Source: Prevotellaceae bacterium UBA4301
GTDB lineage: Bacteria; Bacteroidota; Bacteroidia; Bacteroidales; Bacteroidaceae
Reading direction: 5' to 3'
Assembly (NCBI GenBank): GCA_002395775.1
Contig: DGUV01000080.1
Location: 1 to 46,215 of the forward strand
DNA: 46,215 nucleotides
This document shows, piece by piece, positions 1 to 8,253 of this stretch. Under the pieces are notes generated by a model, which was not told where the DNA came from, made no database searches, and was given only the letters and a program-made list of their open reading frames with translations. A program made the position numbers and the translations under genes. Position 1 is the first letter of the stretch. Every line of letters starts with the position of its first letter.

Positions 1-1121
1 CCTGCCAATTTGGCAAGACGCTCCTGCAGCTTCTCCTTGTCGTAGTCGCTGGTGGTGTTGGCGATTTCGTTCTTAATCTGGTTGATGCGGTCCTTGATGA
101 GTTCGCTCTGGCCATGGCCGTTCACGATGGTGGTGTTGTCCTTGGTGATGGTCACTTTGTCACTCGAGCCCAGCATGTCGATGGTAGCCTGCTCCAGTTT
201 CAGACCCGTGTCCTCGCTGATTACCAGTCCGCCTGTCAGTGTGGCGATATCCTGCAACATGGCCTTTCTGCGGTCGCCGAAGCCAGGAGCCTTGACGGCA
301 CAGATCTTCAGCTGTGTGCGCAGACGGTTGACTACCAGTGTGGTCAGAGCCTCGCTCTCCACGTCCTCGGCAATCACCAAGAGGGGGCGACCAGTCTGTA
401 CGGCAGGTTCCAGGATGGGCAGGAAGTCCTTCAGGTTAGAGATCTTCTTGTCATAGATGAGGATGTAGGGGTTCTCCATCACGCACTCCATCTTCTCCGT
501 GTCGGTAACGAAGTAGGGAGACAGGTAACCGCGGTCGAACTGCATACCCTCGACAACGCCGATGGTAGTGTCACGTCCTTTGGCCTCCTCGATGGTGATG
601 ACGCCGTCCTTGCTCACCTTGCCCATGGCGTCGGCCAGCAGCTTACCGATTTCGGGGTCGTTGTTGGCGCTCACGGTGGCCACTTGCTCTATCTTCTGAT
701 AGTCGCTGCCCACCTGCTCAGACATGTCCTTGATGTTAGCCACAACAGCGGCAACAGCCTTGTCGATACCACGCTTCAGGTCCATGGGGTTGGCACCAGC
801 AGCCACGTTGCGCAGACCTTCGCGAACGATGGCCTGAGCCAGTACGGTAGCGGTTGTCGTTCCGTCGCCAGCGTCGTCGCCAGTCTTCGAAGCCACGCTC
901 TTGACGAGCTGTGCACCGGCGTTCTGGAAGGCGTCGGCCAGTTCCACTTCCTTGGCCACGGTCACTCCGTCCTTGGTAATCTGGGGAGCACCGAACTTCT
1001 TCTCTATAATCACGTTGCGGCCCTTCGGGCCCAGGGTCACCTTCACTGCATTTGCCAACTGGTCCACGCCCTGCTTCATCTGGTCGCGGGCCTCAAGATT
1101 GAATTTAATATCTTTTGCCAT
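1..1121 (-). CDS. groEL: Chaperonin GroEL (60 kDa), C-terminus beyond window
   Basis: Reading the minus strand from an ATG at 1121-1119 gives MAKDIKFNLEARDQMKQGV, a standard GroEL N-terminus, followed by the ATP-site block GDGTTTATVLAQAI and the apical-domain segments EGMQFDRGYLSPYF and KAPGFGDRRKAML. About 373 of the usual ~545 residues lie in the window; the rest is cut off by the left edge. GroEL forms the double-ring ATP-driven folding chamber in the cytoplasm and works with GroES. It sits 85 bases downstream of groES on the same strand, so the two are very likely co-transcribed. The gap between them is unusual in carrying an AT-rich repeat and a GC-rich palindromic arm. No frameshift or missing block was seen. 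Confidence 0.97.
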   Translation of the reverse strand, partial: MAKDIKFNLEARDQMKQGVDQLANAVKVTLGPKGRNVIIEKKFGAPQITKDGVTVAKEVELADAFQNAGAQLVKSVASKTGDDAGDGTTTATVLAQAIVREGLRNVAAGANPMDLKRGIDKAVAAVVANIKDMSEQVGSDYQKIEQVATVSANNDPEIGKLLADAMGKVSKDGVITIEEAKGRDTTIGVVEGMQFDRGYLSPYFVTDTEKMECVMENPYILIYDKKISNLKDFLPILEPAVQTGRPLLVIAEDVESEALTTLVVNRLRTQLKICAVKAPGFGDRRKAMLQDIATLTGGLVISEDTGLKLEQATIDMLGSSDKVTITKDNTTIVNGHGQSELIKDRINQIKNEIANTTSDYDKEKLQERLAKLA

Positions 1122-1131
1122 AATACTTTTT

Positions 1132-1203
1132 GAATTAAAAATTAAAAATTAAAAATGTAGAGGACCTTTCCCTCTCCCCTTGGGGAGAGCCGGAGAGGGG
1201 CCT
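1132..1203. repeat. groES-groEL gap: AT-rich direct repeat plus single palindromic arm
   Basis: Positions 1132-1155 hold three near-identical 7-base AATTAAA-type units. Positions 1160-1203 hold a GC-rich palindrome (CTCTCCCC TT GGGGAGAG core with further G/C blocks). On the minus strand the palindrome directly follows groES and resembles the left arm of the paired elements elsewhere in the window, but no partner arm is present. In the transcript it would fold as a hairpin between groES and groEL, where it could affect mRNA stability or relative expression; that role is inferred. Confidence 0.7.
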
Positions 1204-1206
1204 TTG

Positions 1207-1479
1207 TCACGACAAAATCGCTACCACATCGCTCTGGCGCATGATCAGGTACTTCTTGCCCTCCAGCTCCAGTTCTGTGCCAGCATACTTGCCGTAGAGC
1301 ACCTGGTCGCCCACCTTCAGCACCATTTCTTCGTCCTTGGTGCCTTGGCCAACGGCTACGATTTCGCCCTTCAGGGGCTTTTCCTTAGCGGTATCGGGGA
1401 TGATGATGCCGCCCACTGTCTTTGTCTCTGCAGGTGCGGGCTCAATGAGCACGCGGTCTGCCAATGGTTTAATGTTCAT
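1207..1479 (-). CDS. groES: Co-chaperonin GroES (10 kDa)
   Basis: A 90-residue protein starting MNIKPLADRVLIEP, with the mobile-loop region ETKTVGGIIIPDTAKEKP (about residues 18-35) and the closing strands GDQVLYGKYAGTELELEGKKYLIM. Length and motif order match bacterial GroES. It caps the GroEL ring during ATP-dependent folding in the cytoplasm. It is the first gene of a groES-groEL unit on the minus strand, with a candidate -24/-12 type promoter and an inverted repeat about 80-95 bases upstream. No HrcA-type CIRCE sequence was recognised upstream. Confidence 0.97.
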   Translation of the reverse strand: MNIKPLADRVLIEPAPAETKTVGGIIIPDTAKEKPLKGEIVAVGQGTKDEEMVLKVGDQVLYGKYAGTELELEGKKYLIMRQSDVVAILS

Positions 1480-1549
1480 GACTTTGATTTAATTATTTAG
1501 TTATTTAACGTTGTTTTTATTCTTTCGCCGTGAGCTTTACTCACATTCT

Positions 1550-1572
1550 ACGTACTACAAAGTACGTGCCAA
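1550..1572 (-). promoter_or_regulatory. Candidate sigma-54-like promoter and overlapping inverted repeat for groES
   Basis: On the minus strand 1572-1556 reads TTGGCACGTACTTTGTA. It matches the -24/-12 consensus TGGCACRNNNNTTGCW except for one base (TTGT in place of TTGC). A perfect inverted repeat, ACGTACT at 1550-1556 and AGTACGT at 1561-1567 with a 4-base loop, overlaps it and could be an operator. Transcription would start near 1545, giving a leader of about 65 bases. No good TAnnTTTG alternative was found in the same stretch. Whether the organism has RpoN is unknown from this window. Confidence 0.45.
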
Positions 1573-1605
1573 TTCAGGGTTCGGGTGAATAAATATATTG
1601 TTTTG

Positions 1606-1645
1606 CTTGACGTACAATCGGGTGTCAAGGGCGACCTCGTGAGGT
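1606..1645. other. Two inverted repeats between groES and the sugar locus
   Basis: The 282-base divergent gap 1480-1761 contains CTTGAC at 1606-1611 facing GTCAAG at 1624-1629, then the perfect palindrome ACCTCGTGAGGT at 1634-1645. They lie between the two divergent promoters. They could be regulator sites or a small hairpin; nothing in the sequence decides this. No small gene was seen in the gap. Confidence 0.4.
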
Positions 1646-1703
1646 TACGACCTTTTCCCTATTTTTCTTTAGGCAAATCGATATGTATTTCAGATTTATT
1701 TCT

Positions 1704-1711
1704 TAACTTTG
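1704..1711 (+). promoter_or_regulatory. Bacteroidota-type -7 box for the sugar locus
   Basis: TAACTTTG matches TAnnTTTG exactly. Transcription would start near 1718, leaving about 44 bases of leader before the aldo/keto reductase ATG at 1762. No TTTG was found at the -33 spacing. Confidence 0.6.
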
Positions 1712-1761
1712 TCATACTAAAGTCTAATATCATACTTGTCATCATACCTATTTAATATATT

Positions 1762-2709
1762 ATGGAATATCGTAAACTGGGAAATACGGGACTTGAGGTC
1801 TCAGCCCTGAGTTTCGGCGCATCGTCGCTTGGGGGTGTCTTCCACGATATCGACGAAGGTCGTGCCGTAGATACGGTGGCCGTAGCCCTCGACGGAGGGA
1901 TGAACCTGATAGACGTGTCGCCATACTACGGCCACTACAAGGCCGAGACGGTGCTGGGAAAGGCTCTGCGACAGATTCCGCGCGACAAGTACATCCTCTC
2001 CACCAAGGTGGGTCGCTATGGCAAGGATGGCGTGAACACGTGGGACTACAGCGGCCGCCGGGCGCAGGAGAGCGTGGGCGAGAGCATGGAGCGACTGGGT
2101 GTGGAGCATATCGACCTGATACACGTCCACGACATCGAGTTCCAGGCCTCTCTGCCCGGAGGACTGCAGAAGGTGGCAGAGGAGACCCTGCCCGCACTGG
2201 TGGAACTGAAAGAACGGGGACTGGTGAGCCACGTGGGTATCACGGACTTGCAGATCGACAACCTGCGTTGGGTCATAGACCACACGCCCGAGGGAATGGT
2301 GGAGACGGTGCTCAATTTCTGTCACTATTGCCTGTGCGATGAGGCGCTGGCCGACCATCTCGACTACTTCGAACAGCACGGCATAGGACTCATCAATGCC
2401 TCGCCCCTCAGCATGGGACTGCTCTCGAATCGTGGCGCTCCAGCTTGGCATCCTGCCCCGCAGCCCCTGGTTGAGGCATGTCGGCGTGCCACGGATTATT
2501 GTGCCCAGAAGGGCTACCCGATAGAGAAACTGGCCATGCAGTACGCCGTGAGCAACGAACGCATCCCTACGACGCTCTTCTCCTCGGCCAATCCCGACAA
2601 CGTGCGCCGCAACCTGGAATACATCAGCGAACCCATCGACTGGGAGCTGGTGCGGGAGGTGCAGGACATCATCGGTCCCGCCATGCGGTTGACGTGGGGG
2701 AATACCTAA
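1762..2709 (+). CDS. Aldo/keto reductase, probable L-fucose (aldose) 1-dehydrogenase
   Basis: A 315-residue (beta/alpha)8 oxidoreductase beginning MEYRKLGNTGLEVSALSFGA, the usual AKR N-terminus. The catalytic tetrad is visible as D51, Y56, K82 and H123. The sequence style resembles the D-threo-aldose / L-galactose 1-dehydrogenase group, which oxidises a pyranose C1 to a lactone with NAD(P)+. It is the first gene of a sugar locus that continues with a lactonase-like enzyme, a zinc dehydrogenase, fucose isomerase, a FucP-type permease and a mutarotase, so an aldose-to-lactone step on L-fucose or a close relative is a reasonable inference. The stop codon is immediately followed by the left arm of a palindromic repeat pair. 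Substrate and cofactor are not readable from sequence alone. Confidence 0.85.
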   Translation: MEYRKLGNTGLEVSALSFGASSLGGVFHDIDEGRAVDTVAVALDGGMNLIDVSPYYGHYKAETVLGKALRQIPRDKYILSTKVGRYGKDGVNTWDYSGRRAQESVGESMERLGVEHIDLIHVHDIEFQASLPGGLQKVAEETLPALVELKERGLVSHVGITDLQIDNLRWVIDHTPEGMVETVLNFCHYCLCDEALADHLDYFEQHGIGLINASPLSMGLLSNRGAPAWHPAPQPLVEACRRATDYCAQKGYPIEKLAMQYAVSNERIPTTLFSSANPDNVRRNLEYISEPIDWELVREVQDIIGPAMRLTWGNT

Positions 2710-2900
2710 GGGGAGACTCTCCCCCCGCCCTCCCTGTTAAGGAGGGAGCGGATAGGTGACAAGAATGGTGTAAAACAAATGAGGAAGTCCTGTACGATAC
2801 CGAGAATGTAATATCTCAAATAGAATCATACTTTAGATGAAAACATCCAGTCATAACCATTCTGCTCCCTCCCTAGCAGGGAGGGCGGGGGGTGAGTCTT
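2710..2900. repeat. Inverted-arm repeat pair A (REPIN-like)
   Basis: The left arm (2710-2751) and the reverse complement of the right arm (2862-2900) agree at 32 of 36 compared positions, and each arm is itself palindromic (CCCTCCCTG..AAGGAGGG type). The spacer of about 110 bases contains the ATG (2837) of the next gene. The left arm starts at the base after the aldo/keto reductase stop. The right arm is translated as residues 9-21 of the amidohydrolase. In RNA the two arms could pair and place the ribosome entry site in a loop. Function is unknown. Confidence 0.8.
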
Positions 2901-3808
2901 CCATAATCGACTCCCACTCCCACTTATGGCTTCGGCAGGACACTACGGTCAACGGTTCGCCAATCCGCACGCTCCGGCCAAACGGAAGCCGAAGTGAGTT
3001 CTTCGGCGAGGAGAGGCAGATGCTGCCCCCCTTCATGATTGACGGGCACAATACGGCCGAGGTGTTCCTCAGCAATATGGACTATGCCCAGGTGGCCGCG
3101 GCCGTGGTGGTGCAGGAGGTCATCGACGGCAACCAGAATGCCTATCTCACGGAAGTGCAAAGGCTGTATCCCGACCGCTTCTTCTGCATGGGTATGGCGT
3201 GGAACCTCAGCGAGGCGCAGGCCGTGGCCGATGCTGGGCTGAAGGGCATCGCCTTCCCGGGGCATAGGATGCAGGAGTCGCTCCTGACCCTCATGCCTGT
3301 GTTCAAGATGATGGAGGAGAGGGGGATGGTGGTCTCCATGTGTCTGGCCGACGGAGAGAGGCAGACTGGCGAGCTTCGTGAGGTCATCGAGGAATGCCCG
3401 CGCCTAAAGGTGGCCATCGGACATCTCGGAATGGCCGACCCGCCGCAGTCGCCACCCTGGGAGAACGAATGTTGGAGGCAGGAAATCATGCTGGCGCGAC
3501 ACGAGAACGTGATGGTGGAGTCGGGAGGCATCACTTGGCTCTACAACAGCGAGTTCTATCCCTTCCCCTCGGCCATCCGCGCCATCCGTGAAGCCGCCGA
3601 CCTCGTGGGATGGGACAAACTGATGTGGGGTAGCGACTATCCGCGCACTATCACAGCCATCACCTATCGCATGTCATACGACTTCGTCGTGAAATCACCG
3701 GAACTGACCGAGCAACAGAAGGCCTTGTTCCTTGGCGAGAATGCCCGTCGCTTCTATGGTTTCACCAATCTCATGGAATTACCGTACATTAAAAATATGT
3801 CAGAATAA
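2837..3808 (+). CDS. Amidohydrolase-family sugar lactonase (fuconolactonase-like)
   Basis: A 323-residue amidohydrolase-2 family protein (COG3618 type). The metal-binding start of the TIM barrel is IIDSHSHLW with H27 and H29; later landmarks are IGHLGMADPP and the C-terminal WGSDYPRTI with the conserved Asp. Family members hydrolyse sugar lactones such as L-fucono- or L-rhamnono-lactone, which fits its place after an aldose dehydrogenase. The first ~21 residues (MKTSSHNHSAPSLAGRAGGES) are not family-like: residues 9-21 are encoded by the right arm of a palindromic repeat. The normal start would be about residue 23, but no in-frame start codon is present there (codons are TCC ATA ATC), so the repeat appears to supply the start. 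The next gene begins one base after its stop. Confidence 0.85.
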   Translation: MKTSSHNHSAPSLAGRAGGESSIIDSHSHLWLRQDTTVNGSPIRTLRPNGSRSEFFGEERQMLPPFMIDGHNTAEVFLSNMDYAQVAAAVVVQEVIDGNQNAYLTEVQRLYPDRFFCMGMAWNLSEAQAVADAGLKGIAFPGHRMQESLLTLMPVFKMMEERGMVVSMCLADGERQTGELREVIEECPRLKVAIGHLGMADPPQSPPWENECWRQEIMLARHENVMVESGGITWLYNSEFYPFPSAIRAIREAADLVGWDKLMWGSDYPRTITAITYRMSYDFVVKSPELTEQQKALFLGENARRFYGFTNLMELPYIKNMSE

Positions 3809-3809
3809 G

Positions 3810-4832
3810 ATGAAAGCAATAAAGATTACGGCAGAAAGACGGCTGGAGGTCGTCGATGTCGAGGACCAGGAACCTGGCTTCGGCGAAGTGAAACTGCGCT
3901 TGAAATATGTAGGATTCTGCGGTTCGGACCTCAGCACCTATCTGGGCAAGAACCCCATGGTGAGGATGCCTGTCATTCCGGGCCACGAGGTGGGCGCCGT
4001 GATAGAACGGGTGGGCGAAGGGGTGCCCTGTACCTTGCAGCCAGGCATGGTGGTGACGGTGAATCCCTACACCAATTGCGGGCGATGTGCTTCGTGCCGC
4101 AATGGGCGGGCTAATGCTTGCCAGCATAACGAAACCCTTGGGGTGCAGCGCAACGGCGCCATGCGCGAGACCATCTGCCTGCCTTGGAACAAGGTGATTC
4201 CGGCGCTGGACTTGTCGCCAGAGGAGTGTGCACTGGTGGAACCCATGAGCGTGGGTTTCCATGCCGTCAACCGTGGGCAGGTGACCGACAGCGACATCGT
4301 TATGGTCATCGGTTGTGGTATGGTGGGCATTGGGGCCATCGTCCGTTCGTCGTTGCGCGGTGCCACAGTGGTGGCGGCCGACATTGATGACGAGAAACTG
4401 GCTCTGGCCCGCGAGATGGGAGCCTCGCATGTGATAAACACTCGCACCGAAGACGTGCATGCTCGTCTGCTGGAACTGACAGAGGGGTTCGGGCCGGATG
4501 TGGTGATAGAGGCTGTGGGTAGCGTACCCACTTATCAGATGGCCATTGACGAGGTTGACTTTACGGGCCGAGTGGTTTGCATCGGATATGCCAAGAGCGA
4601 AGTGTCGTTTGCCACAAAACTGTTTGTGCAAAAGGAACTTGACATCCGCGGCTCACGCAATGCTGTGCCTGGCGACTTCCGTGCCGTCATCCGTTACATG
4701 GAGCGCGGGACATGTCCGACCGACAAACTCGTCAGTCGTGTCGTACCGCCTGAAGGCGCAGCAGAAGCCATGCAGGCGTGGAGCGAACAACCCGGTCGCG
4801 TGTTCCGGATCCTGGTAAACTTCAATCGTTAA
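3810..4832 (+). CDS. Zinc-dependent alcohol/polyol dehydrogenase (MDR superfamily)
   Basis: A 340-residue medium-chain dehydrogenase. The start at 3810 is chosen over an upstream in-frame ATG at 3732, which lies inside the amidohydrolase; 3810 gives the normal N-terminus MKAIKITAERRLEVVDVEDQ. Catalytic zinc ligands are in FCGSD (C37) and PGHE (H59, E60). The structural zinc lobe has C90, C93, C96 and C104. The NAD-binding glycines lie in VMVIGCGMVGIGA. Relatives include threonine, sorbitol and L-galactonate/L-gulonate 5-dehydrogenases. In this locus it may oxidise the aldonate made by the preceding two enzymes or a fucose-derived diol. Which of these applies cannot be read from the sequence. 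Confidence 0.85.
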   Translation: MKAIKITAERRLEVVDVEDQEPGFGEVKLRLKYVGFCGSDLSTYLGKNPMVRMPVIPGHEVGAVIERVGEGVPCTLQPGMVVTVNPYTNCGRCASCRNGRANACQHNETLGVQRNGAMRETICLPWNKVIPALDLSPEECALVEPMSVGFHAVNRGQVTDSDIVMVIGCGMVGIGAIVRSSLRGATVVAADIDDEKLALAREMGASHVINTRTEDVHARLLELTEGFGPDVVIEAVGSVPTYQMAIDEVDFTGRVVCIGYAKSEVSFATKLFVQKELDIRGSRNAVPGDFRAVIRYMERGTCPTDKLVSRVVPPEGAAEAMQAWSEQPGRVFRILVNFNR

Positions 4833-4857
4833 TCGTACAAACCTAACTAATATCTCT

Positions 4858-6678
4858 ATGAAAAACTATCCGAAAATTGGAATTCGTCCAACCATCGACG
4901 GACGTCAGGGTGGCGTGCGTGAAAGTCTGGAAGAGAAGACAATGGCCTTAGCTAAAGCTGTAGCCGAGTTGATATCTTCAAATCTCTGTAATGGCGACGG
5001 AAGTCCCGTGGAGTGCGTGATAGCCGACGGAACTATCGGTCGTGTGGCCGAGAGCGCCGCGTGTGCCGAGAAGTTCGAGCGTGAAGGGGTGGGAAGTACC
5101 ATCACGGTCACCTCATGCTGGTGCTACGGTTCTGAGACGATGGACATGAATCCCCACTATCCCAAGGCTGTATGGGGTTTCAATGGCACAGAACGTCCTG
5201 GAGCCGTCTATCTGGCCGCAGTGCTGGCCGCACATGCTCAGAAGGGATTGCCTGCCTTCGGCATCTATGGCCACGATGTGCAAGACCTCGACGACAATAC
5301 CATTCCCGAAGATGTGGCAGAAAAGATTCTGCGCTTTGCTCGTGCAGCACAGGCTGTGGCTACGATGAAGGGCAAGAGCTATCTCTCGATGGGCAACACC
5401 TGCATGGGTATTGCAGGCAGTATCGTCGATGCCGACATGTTGCAGCACTACCTCGGAATGCGTACGGAATATGTCTCGTTGGTAGAAATCTTGCGTCGTG
5501 TGGACTTTGGCATTTACGACAAGGAAGAGTTCCAGAAGGCCATGCAGTGGGTAGAGAAGTATTGCAAGACCAATGAGGGTCACGACTACAACGAGGACCG
5601 TCCGCTCTTCTCAGGTACACCCATGACCACTTTCAACGGAAAGGGTAAGGGTAAGAACCGCGAGGAGAAGGACCAGGATTGGGAGTTCACCGTGAAGACG
5701 ATGATGATTATCCGCGACCTCATGCACGGCAATCCTCGCCTGCTGGAGATGGGCTACAAGGAGGAGGCTCTGGGGCACAATGCCATCTTTGGTGGCGTGC
5801 AAGGCCAGCGTCAGTGGACCGACTACAAGCCTAACTTTGACTTCCCGGAATCGATGCTTTGCACCTCGTTTGACTGGAACGGTCCACGCGAAGCCGATGT
5901 CCTTGCCACAGAGAATGACTTTCTGAACGGAATGTCGATGCTCTTCGGTCACTTGATTACCAATCGAGGTGTGATGTTCTCGGACATTCGCACCTACTGG
6001 AGTCCTGATGCAGTGGAACGTGTAACAGGCAAGCGTCCGCAGGGACTGGCTGCAGGCGGTTTCATTCATTTGATTAATTCAGGTGCCACCACACTCGATG
6101 CCACTGGAGCAATGACTGATGCCGAAGGCAATCCCACCATGAAGCCCCATTGGGAACTGACCGATGCCGATCAGGAAGCCTGTCTGAAGGCAACAAGTTG
6201 GATGCCCGCCGACCGCGATTACTTCCGTGGAGGAGGTTATTCGTCGCACTTCCTCTCGAAGGGCGGAATGCCTATGACCATGATGCGCATCAATATGGTG
6301 AAGGGACTTGGTCCTGTGCTGCAGTTGGCAGAAGGATGGACCGTTGAACTCGATCCGGAAGTGAATGACATCCTCGACAAGCGAACCGACCCCACATGGC
6401 CCACCACTTGGTTTGTGCCTCGTCTGGACGCAAGCAAGGATTGCTTCAAGGACGTCTATTCCGTCATGAATTGCTGGGGTGCCAATCATGGTGCCATTGC
6501 CTACGGACACATTGGTGCCGACATCATCACGCTGTGTTCCATCCTTCGAATCCCCGTGTCGATGCACAACATCAAGGACGAGGACATCTTCCGTCCGTCG
6601 GCATGGAATGCTTTCGGAATGGACAAGGAAGGTGCCGACTACAGAGCTTGCCAGAACTTTGGACCGATGTATAAGTAA
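4858..6678 (+). CDS. fucI: L-fucose isomerase
   Basis: A 606-residue protein matching the fucose isomerase family along its length: N-terminal KIGIRPTIDGRQGGVRESLE, then TVTSCWCYGSETMDM, SYLSMGNTCMGIAGS, GQRQWTDYKPNFDFPES, TSFDWNGPREADVLATEND, DIRTYWSPDAVERVTGK, YFRGGGYSSHFL, KGLGPVLQLAEGW, CWGANHGAIAYGH, and a C-terminus ending RACQNFGPMYK. The acidic residues in the FPES and TEND blocks are expected metal ligands. It is a cytoplasmic, Mn-dependent hexamer in E. coli and interconverts L-fucose and L-fuculose. It sits 25 bases after the dehydrogenase and just before the permease. No fuculose kinase or fuculose-1-phosphate aldolase gene lies in the window, which is unusual next to an isomerase. 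Confidence 0.95.
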   Translation: MKNYPKIGIRPTIDGRQGGVRESLEEKTMALAKAVAELISSNLCNGDGSPVECVIADGTIGRVAESAACAEKFEREGVGSTITVTSCWCYGSETMDMNPHYPKAVWGFNGTERPGAVYLAAVLAAHAQKGLPAFGIYGHDVQDLDDNTIPEDVAEKILRFARAAQAVATMKGKSYLSMGNTCMGIAGSIVDADMLQHYLGMRTEYVSLVEILRRVDFGIYDKEEFQKAMQWVEKYCKTNEGHDYNEDRPLFSGTPMTTFNGKGKGKNREEKDQDWEFTVKTMMIIRDLMHGNPRLLEMGYKEEALGHNAIFGGVQGQRQWTDYKPNFDFPESMLCTSFDWNGPREADVLATENDFLNGMSMLFGHLITNRGVMFSDIRTYWSPDAVERVTGKRPQGLAAGGFIHLINSGATTLDATGAMTDAEGNPTMKPHWELTDADQEACLKATSWMPADRDYFRGGGYSSHFLSKGGMPMTMMRINMVKGLGPVLQLAEGWTVELDPEVNDILDKRTDPTWPTTWFVPRLDASKDCFKDVYSVMNCWGANHGAIAYGHIGADIITLCSILRIPVSMHNIKDEDIFRPSAWNAFGMDKEGADYRACQNFGPMYK

Positions 6679-6840
6679 GACCCTCCCCCGTCTCTTGTAG
6701 GGCGGGGGCGGTTACTTTGGAAGACTGAAACTTTATACCTTATTTTACTATTATTATGAATACATCAATGAACGATACATCTGTTCAAGTACAAACTACT
6801 CCCTCCCAAACAGAGAGATCGAGGGGAGGGTCCCCCCTTG
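6679..6840. repeat. Inverted-arm repeat pair B (diverged)
   Basis: The left arm, 6679-6715, starts immediately after the fucI stop codon. The right arm, 6795-6840, lies inside the 5' coding region of the permease gene. Both share the GACCCTCCCC outer block and a G-rich inner block in opposite orientation, but the central palindrome is degraded. The spacer holds the permease ATG at 6756. The right arm is translated in the same frame as the other copies, as TTPSQTERSRGGSPL. Confidence 0.65.
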
Positions 6841-8132
6841 TAGAACGGAAATACCTCCTCACTTTCATCCTCATTACTTCGTTGTTTGCCTTGTGGGGCT
6901 TCGCAAACGACATTACAAACCCCATGGTGGCGGCATTCCAGACACTGATGGAAATCTCTGCTGCCAAGGCTTCGATGGTGCAGTTTGCCTTCTATGGCGG
7001 CTATGCTACGATGGCTGTTCCTGCAGCCCTGTTCATCCGCAAGTACTCCTATAAAGTGGGTGTGCTCATCGGCCTCGGACTCTATGCCGTAGGAGCCTTC
7101 CTCTTCATCCCTGCAGCTCAGTTCCAGCAGTTTACGTTCTTCTGTGTGTCGCTCTACATCCTCACGTTCGGATTGGCCTTCCTCGAGACCAGTGCCAACC
7201 CCTTCATTCTCTCTCTGGGAGCAAAGGAAAACAGCACACGTCGACTCAATCTGGCTCAGGCCTTCAATCCTGTGGGTTCGCTCTCAGGAATGGCTGTGGC
7301 TTCGTTCATCGTACTTCCCAACCTCATCAGCGACCGTCGTGATGCTGCAGGACAGATACTCTTTCACGGCTTGAGCGAAGCCGAGAAGGCCAACATCCGC
7401 GTCCACGACCTTGCCATCATTCGTGATCCCTATGTGGCTATCGGATTGGTGGTGCTCGTGATGTTCGTCATCATCGCCCTTACCAAGATGCCAAACCTCA
7501 AGGGCGAGGGAGAGCAGTCGAAAGCAAGTCAGACGCTTTCTCGTCTTTGGCACAATCGCATCTATCGGAATGGTGTCTTGGCTCAAGTGCTGTATGTGGC
7601 CGCACAGATCATGTGCTGGACCTTCATCATTCAGTATGCCGACCACTTGGGTATCGATAAGGCAACGGCACAGCGTTACAACATACTGGCGATGTCGCTC
7701 TCGCTTACGGGTCGTTTCGTGGGAACCTACATCATGAAGTACATCAACCAGCGTCGTCTGCTTGCCATCTTTGGTGTGGGTGCTACCATCTGCACAATTG
7801 GATCCATCTGCATCGAAGGAATGATGGGTCTCTATAGCCTTGTGTGCATCAGTCTGTTCATGTCCATCATGTTCCCCAGCATCTACGGAATTGCTTTGGA
7901 GAACGTGAGTGCCGAAGACACCTCTCTTGGTGCTGCCTTCCTGGTTATGGCTATCGTAGGTGGAGCGTTGATGCCTCCTCTGCAGGGTCTCATCATCGAC
8001 CAGAAGGAGATTCTGGGTTGGCCTGCTGTCAATGTATCCTTCATCCTGCCGCTCATCAGTTTCATTCTGATTACGGTTTATGGCTATCAGACATATAAAA
8101 AGGGGACTCTCCCCCTTACCCCTCCCTGTTAA
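6756..8132 (+). CDS. fucP: L-fucose:H+ symporter FucP family (MFS)
   Basis: A 458-residue major facilitator with about 12 hydrophobic segments. The first helix block is YLLTFILITSLFALWGFANDITNP and a second hallmark is LAFLETSANPFILSLG, both typical of FucP. It imports L-fucose or a related sugar with protons across the inner membrane for the isomerase and dehydrogenase encoded next to it. Both ends look repeat-derived. The N-terminal ~30 residues contain TTPSQTERSRGGSPL from the right arm of pair B. The C-terminal KGTLPLTPPC and the stop codon itself come from the left arm of pair C. The original N-terminus probably began near ERKYLLTF. The membrane core appears intact. Confidence 0.9.
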   Translation: MNTSMNDTSVQVQTTPSQTERSRGGSPLVERKYLLTFILITSLFALWGFANDITNPMVAAFQTLMEISAAKASMVQFAFYGGYATMAVPAALFIRKYSYKVGVLIGLGLYAVGAFLFIPAAQFQQFTFFCVSLYILTFGLAFLETSANPFILSLGAKENSTRRLNLAQAFNPVGSLSGMAVASFIVLPNLISDRRDAAGQILFHGLSEAEKANIRVHDLAIIRDPYVAIGLVVLVMFVIIALTKMPNLKGEGEQSKASQTLSRLWHNRIYRNGVLAQVLYVAAQIMCWTFIIQYADHLGIDKATAQRYNILAMSLSLTGRFVGTYIMKYINQRRLLAIFGVGATICTIGSICIEGMMGLYSLVCISLFMSIMFPSIYGIALENVSAEDTSLGAAFLVMAIVGGALMPPLQGLIIDQKEILGWPAVNVSFILPLISFILITVYGYQTYKKGTLPLTPPC

Positions 8133-8253
8133 GGAGGGGGGCGGTTGCATAAAAACTGAGAACCATCTACACAATACAATTTAATAATATATGAATACAT
8201 CCACTCAATCACATACTGCTCCCTCCCTAAAAGGGAGGGCGGGGGGTGAGTCC
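8102..8253. repeat. Inverted-arm repeat pair C
   Basis: The left arm 8102-8146 supplies the last ten codons and the TAA stop of the permease. The right arm 8216-8253 is translated near the N-terminus of the mutarotase. The two arms match closely in opposite orientation (GGACTC-T/A-CCCCC outer block, CCCTCCCT..AAGGAGGG core). The spacer of about 70 bases contains the next ATG at 8191. The right arm is nearly identical to that of pair A, including flanking codons (CT GCT CCC TCC CTA). Confidence 0.8.

Noticed and set aside
114..1133. A 339-codon plus-strand open frame opposite groEL
   Set aside because: It is the antisense of a well-conserved groEL; the translation is His/Leu/Val-rich shadow sequence with no motif.
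1480..1600. HrcA/CIRCE operator before groES
   Set aside because: No TTAGCACTC-N9-GAGTGCTAA-like sequence; the inverted repeat present (ACGTACT/AGTACGT) is unrelated.
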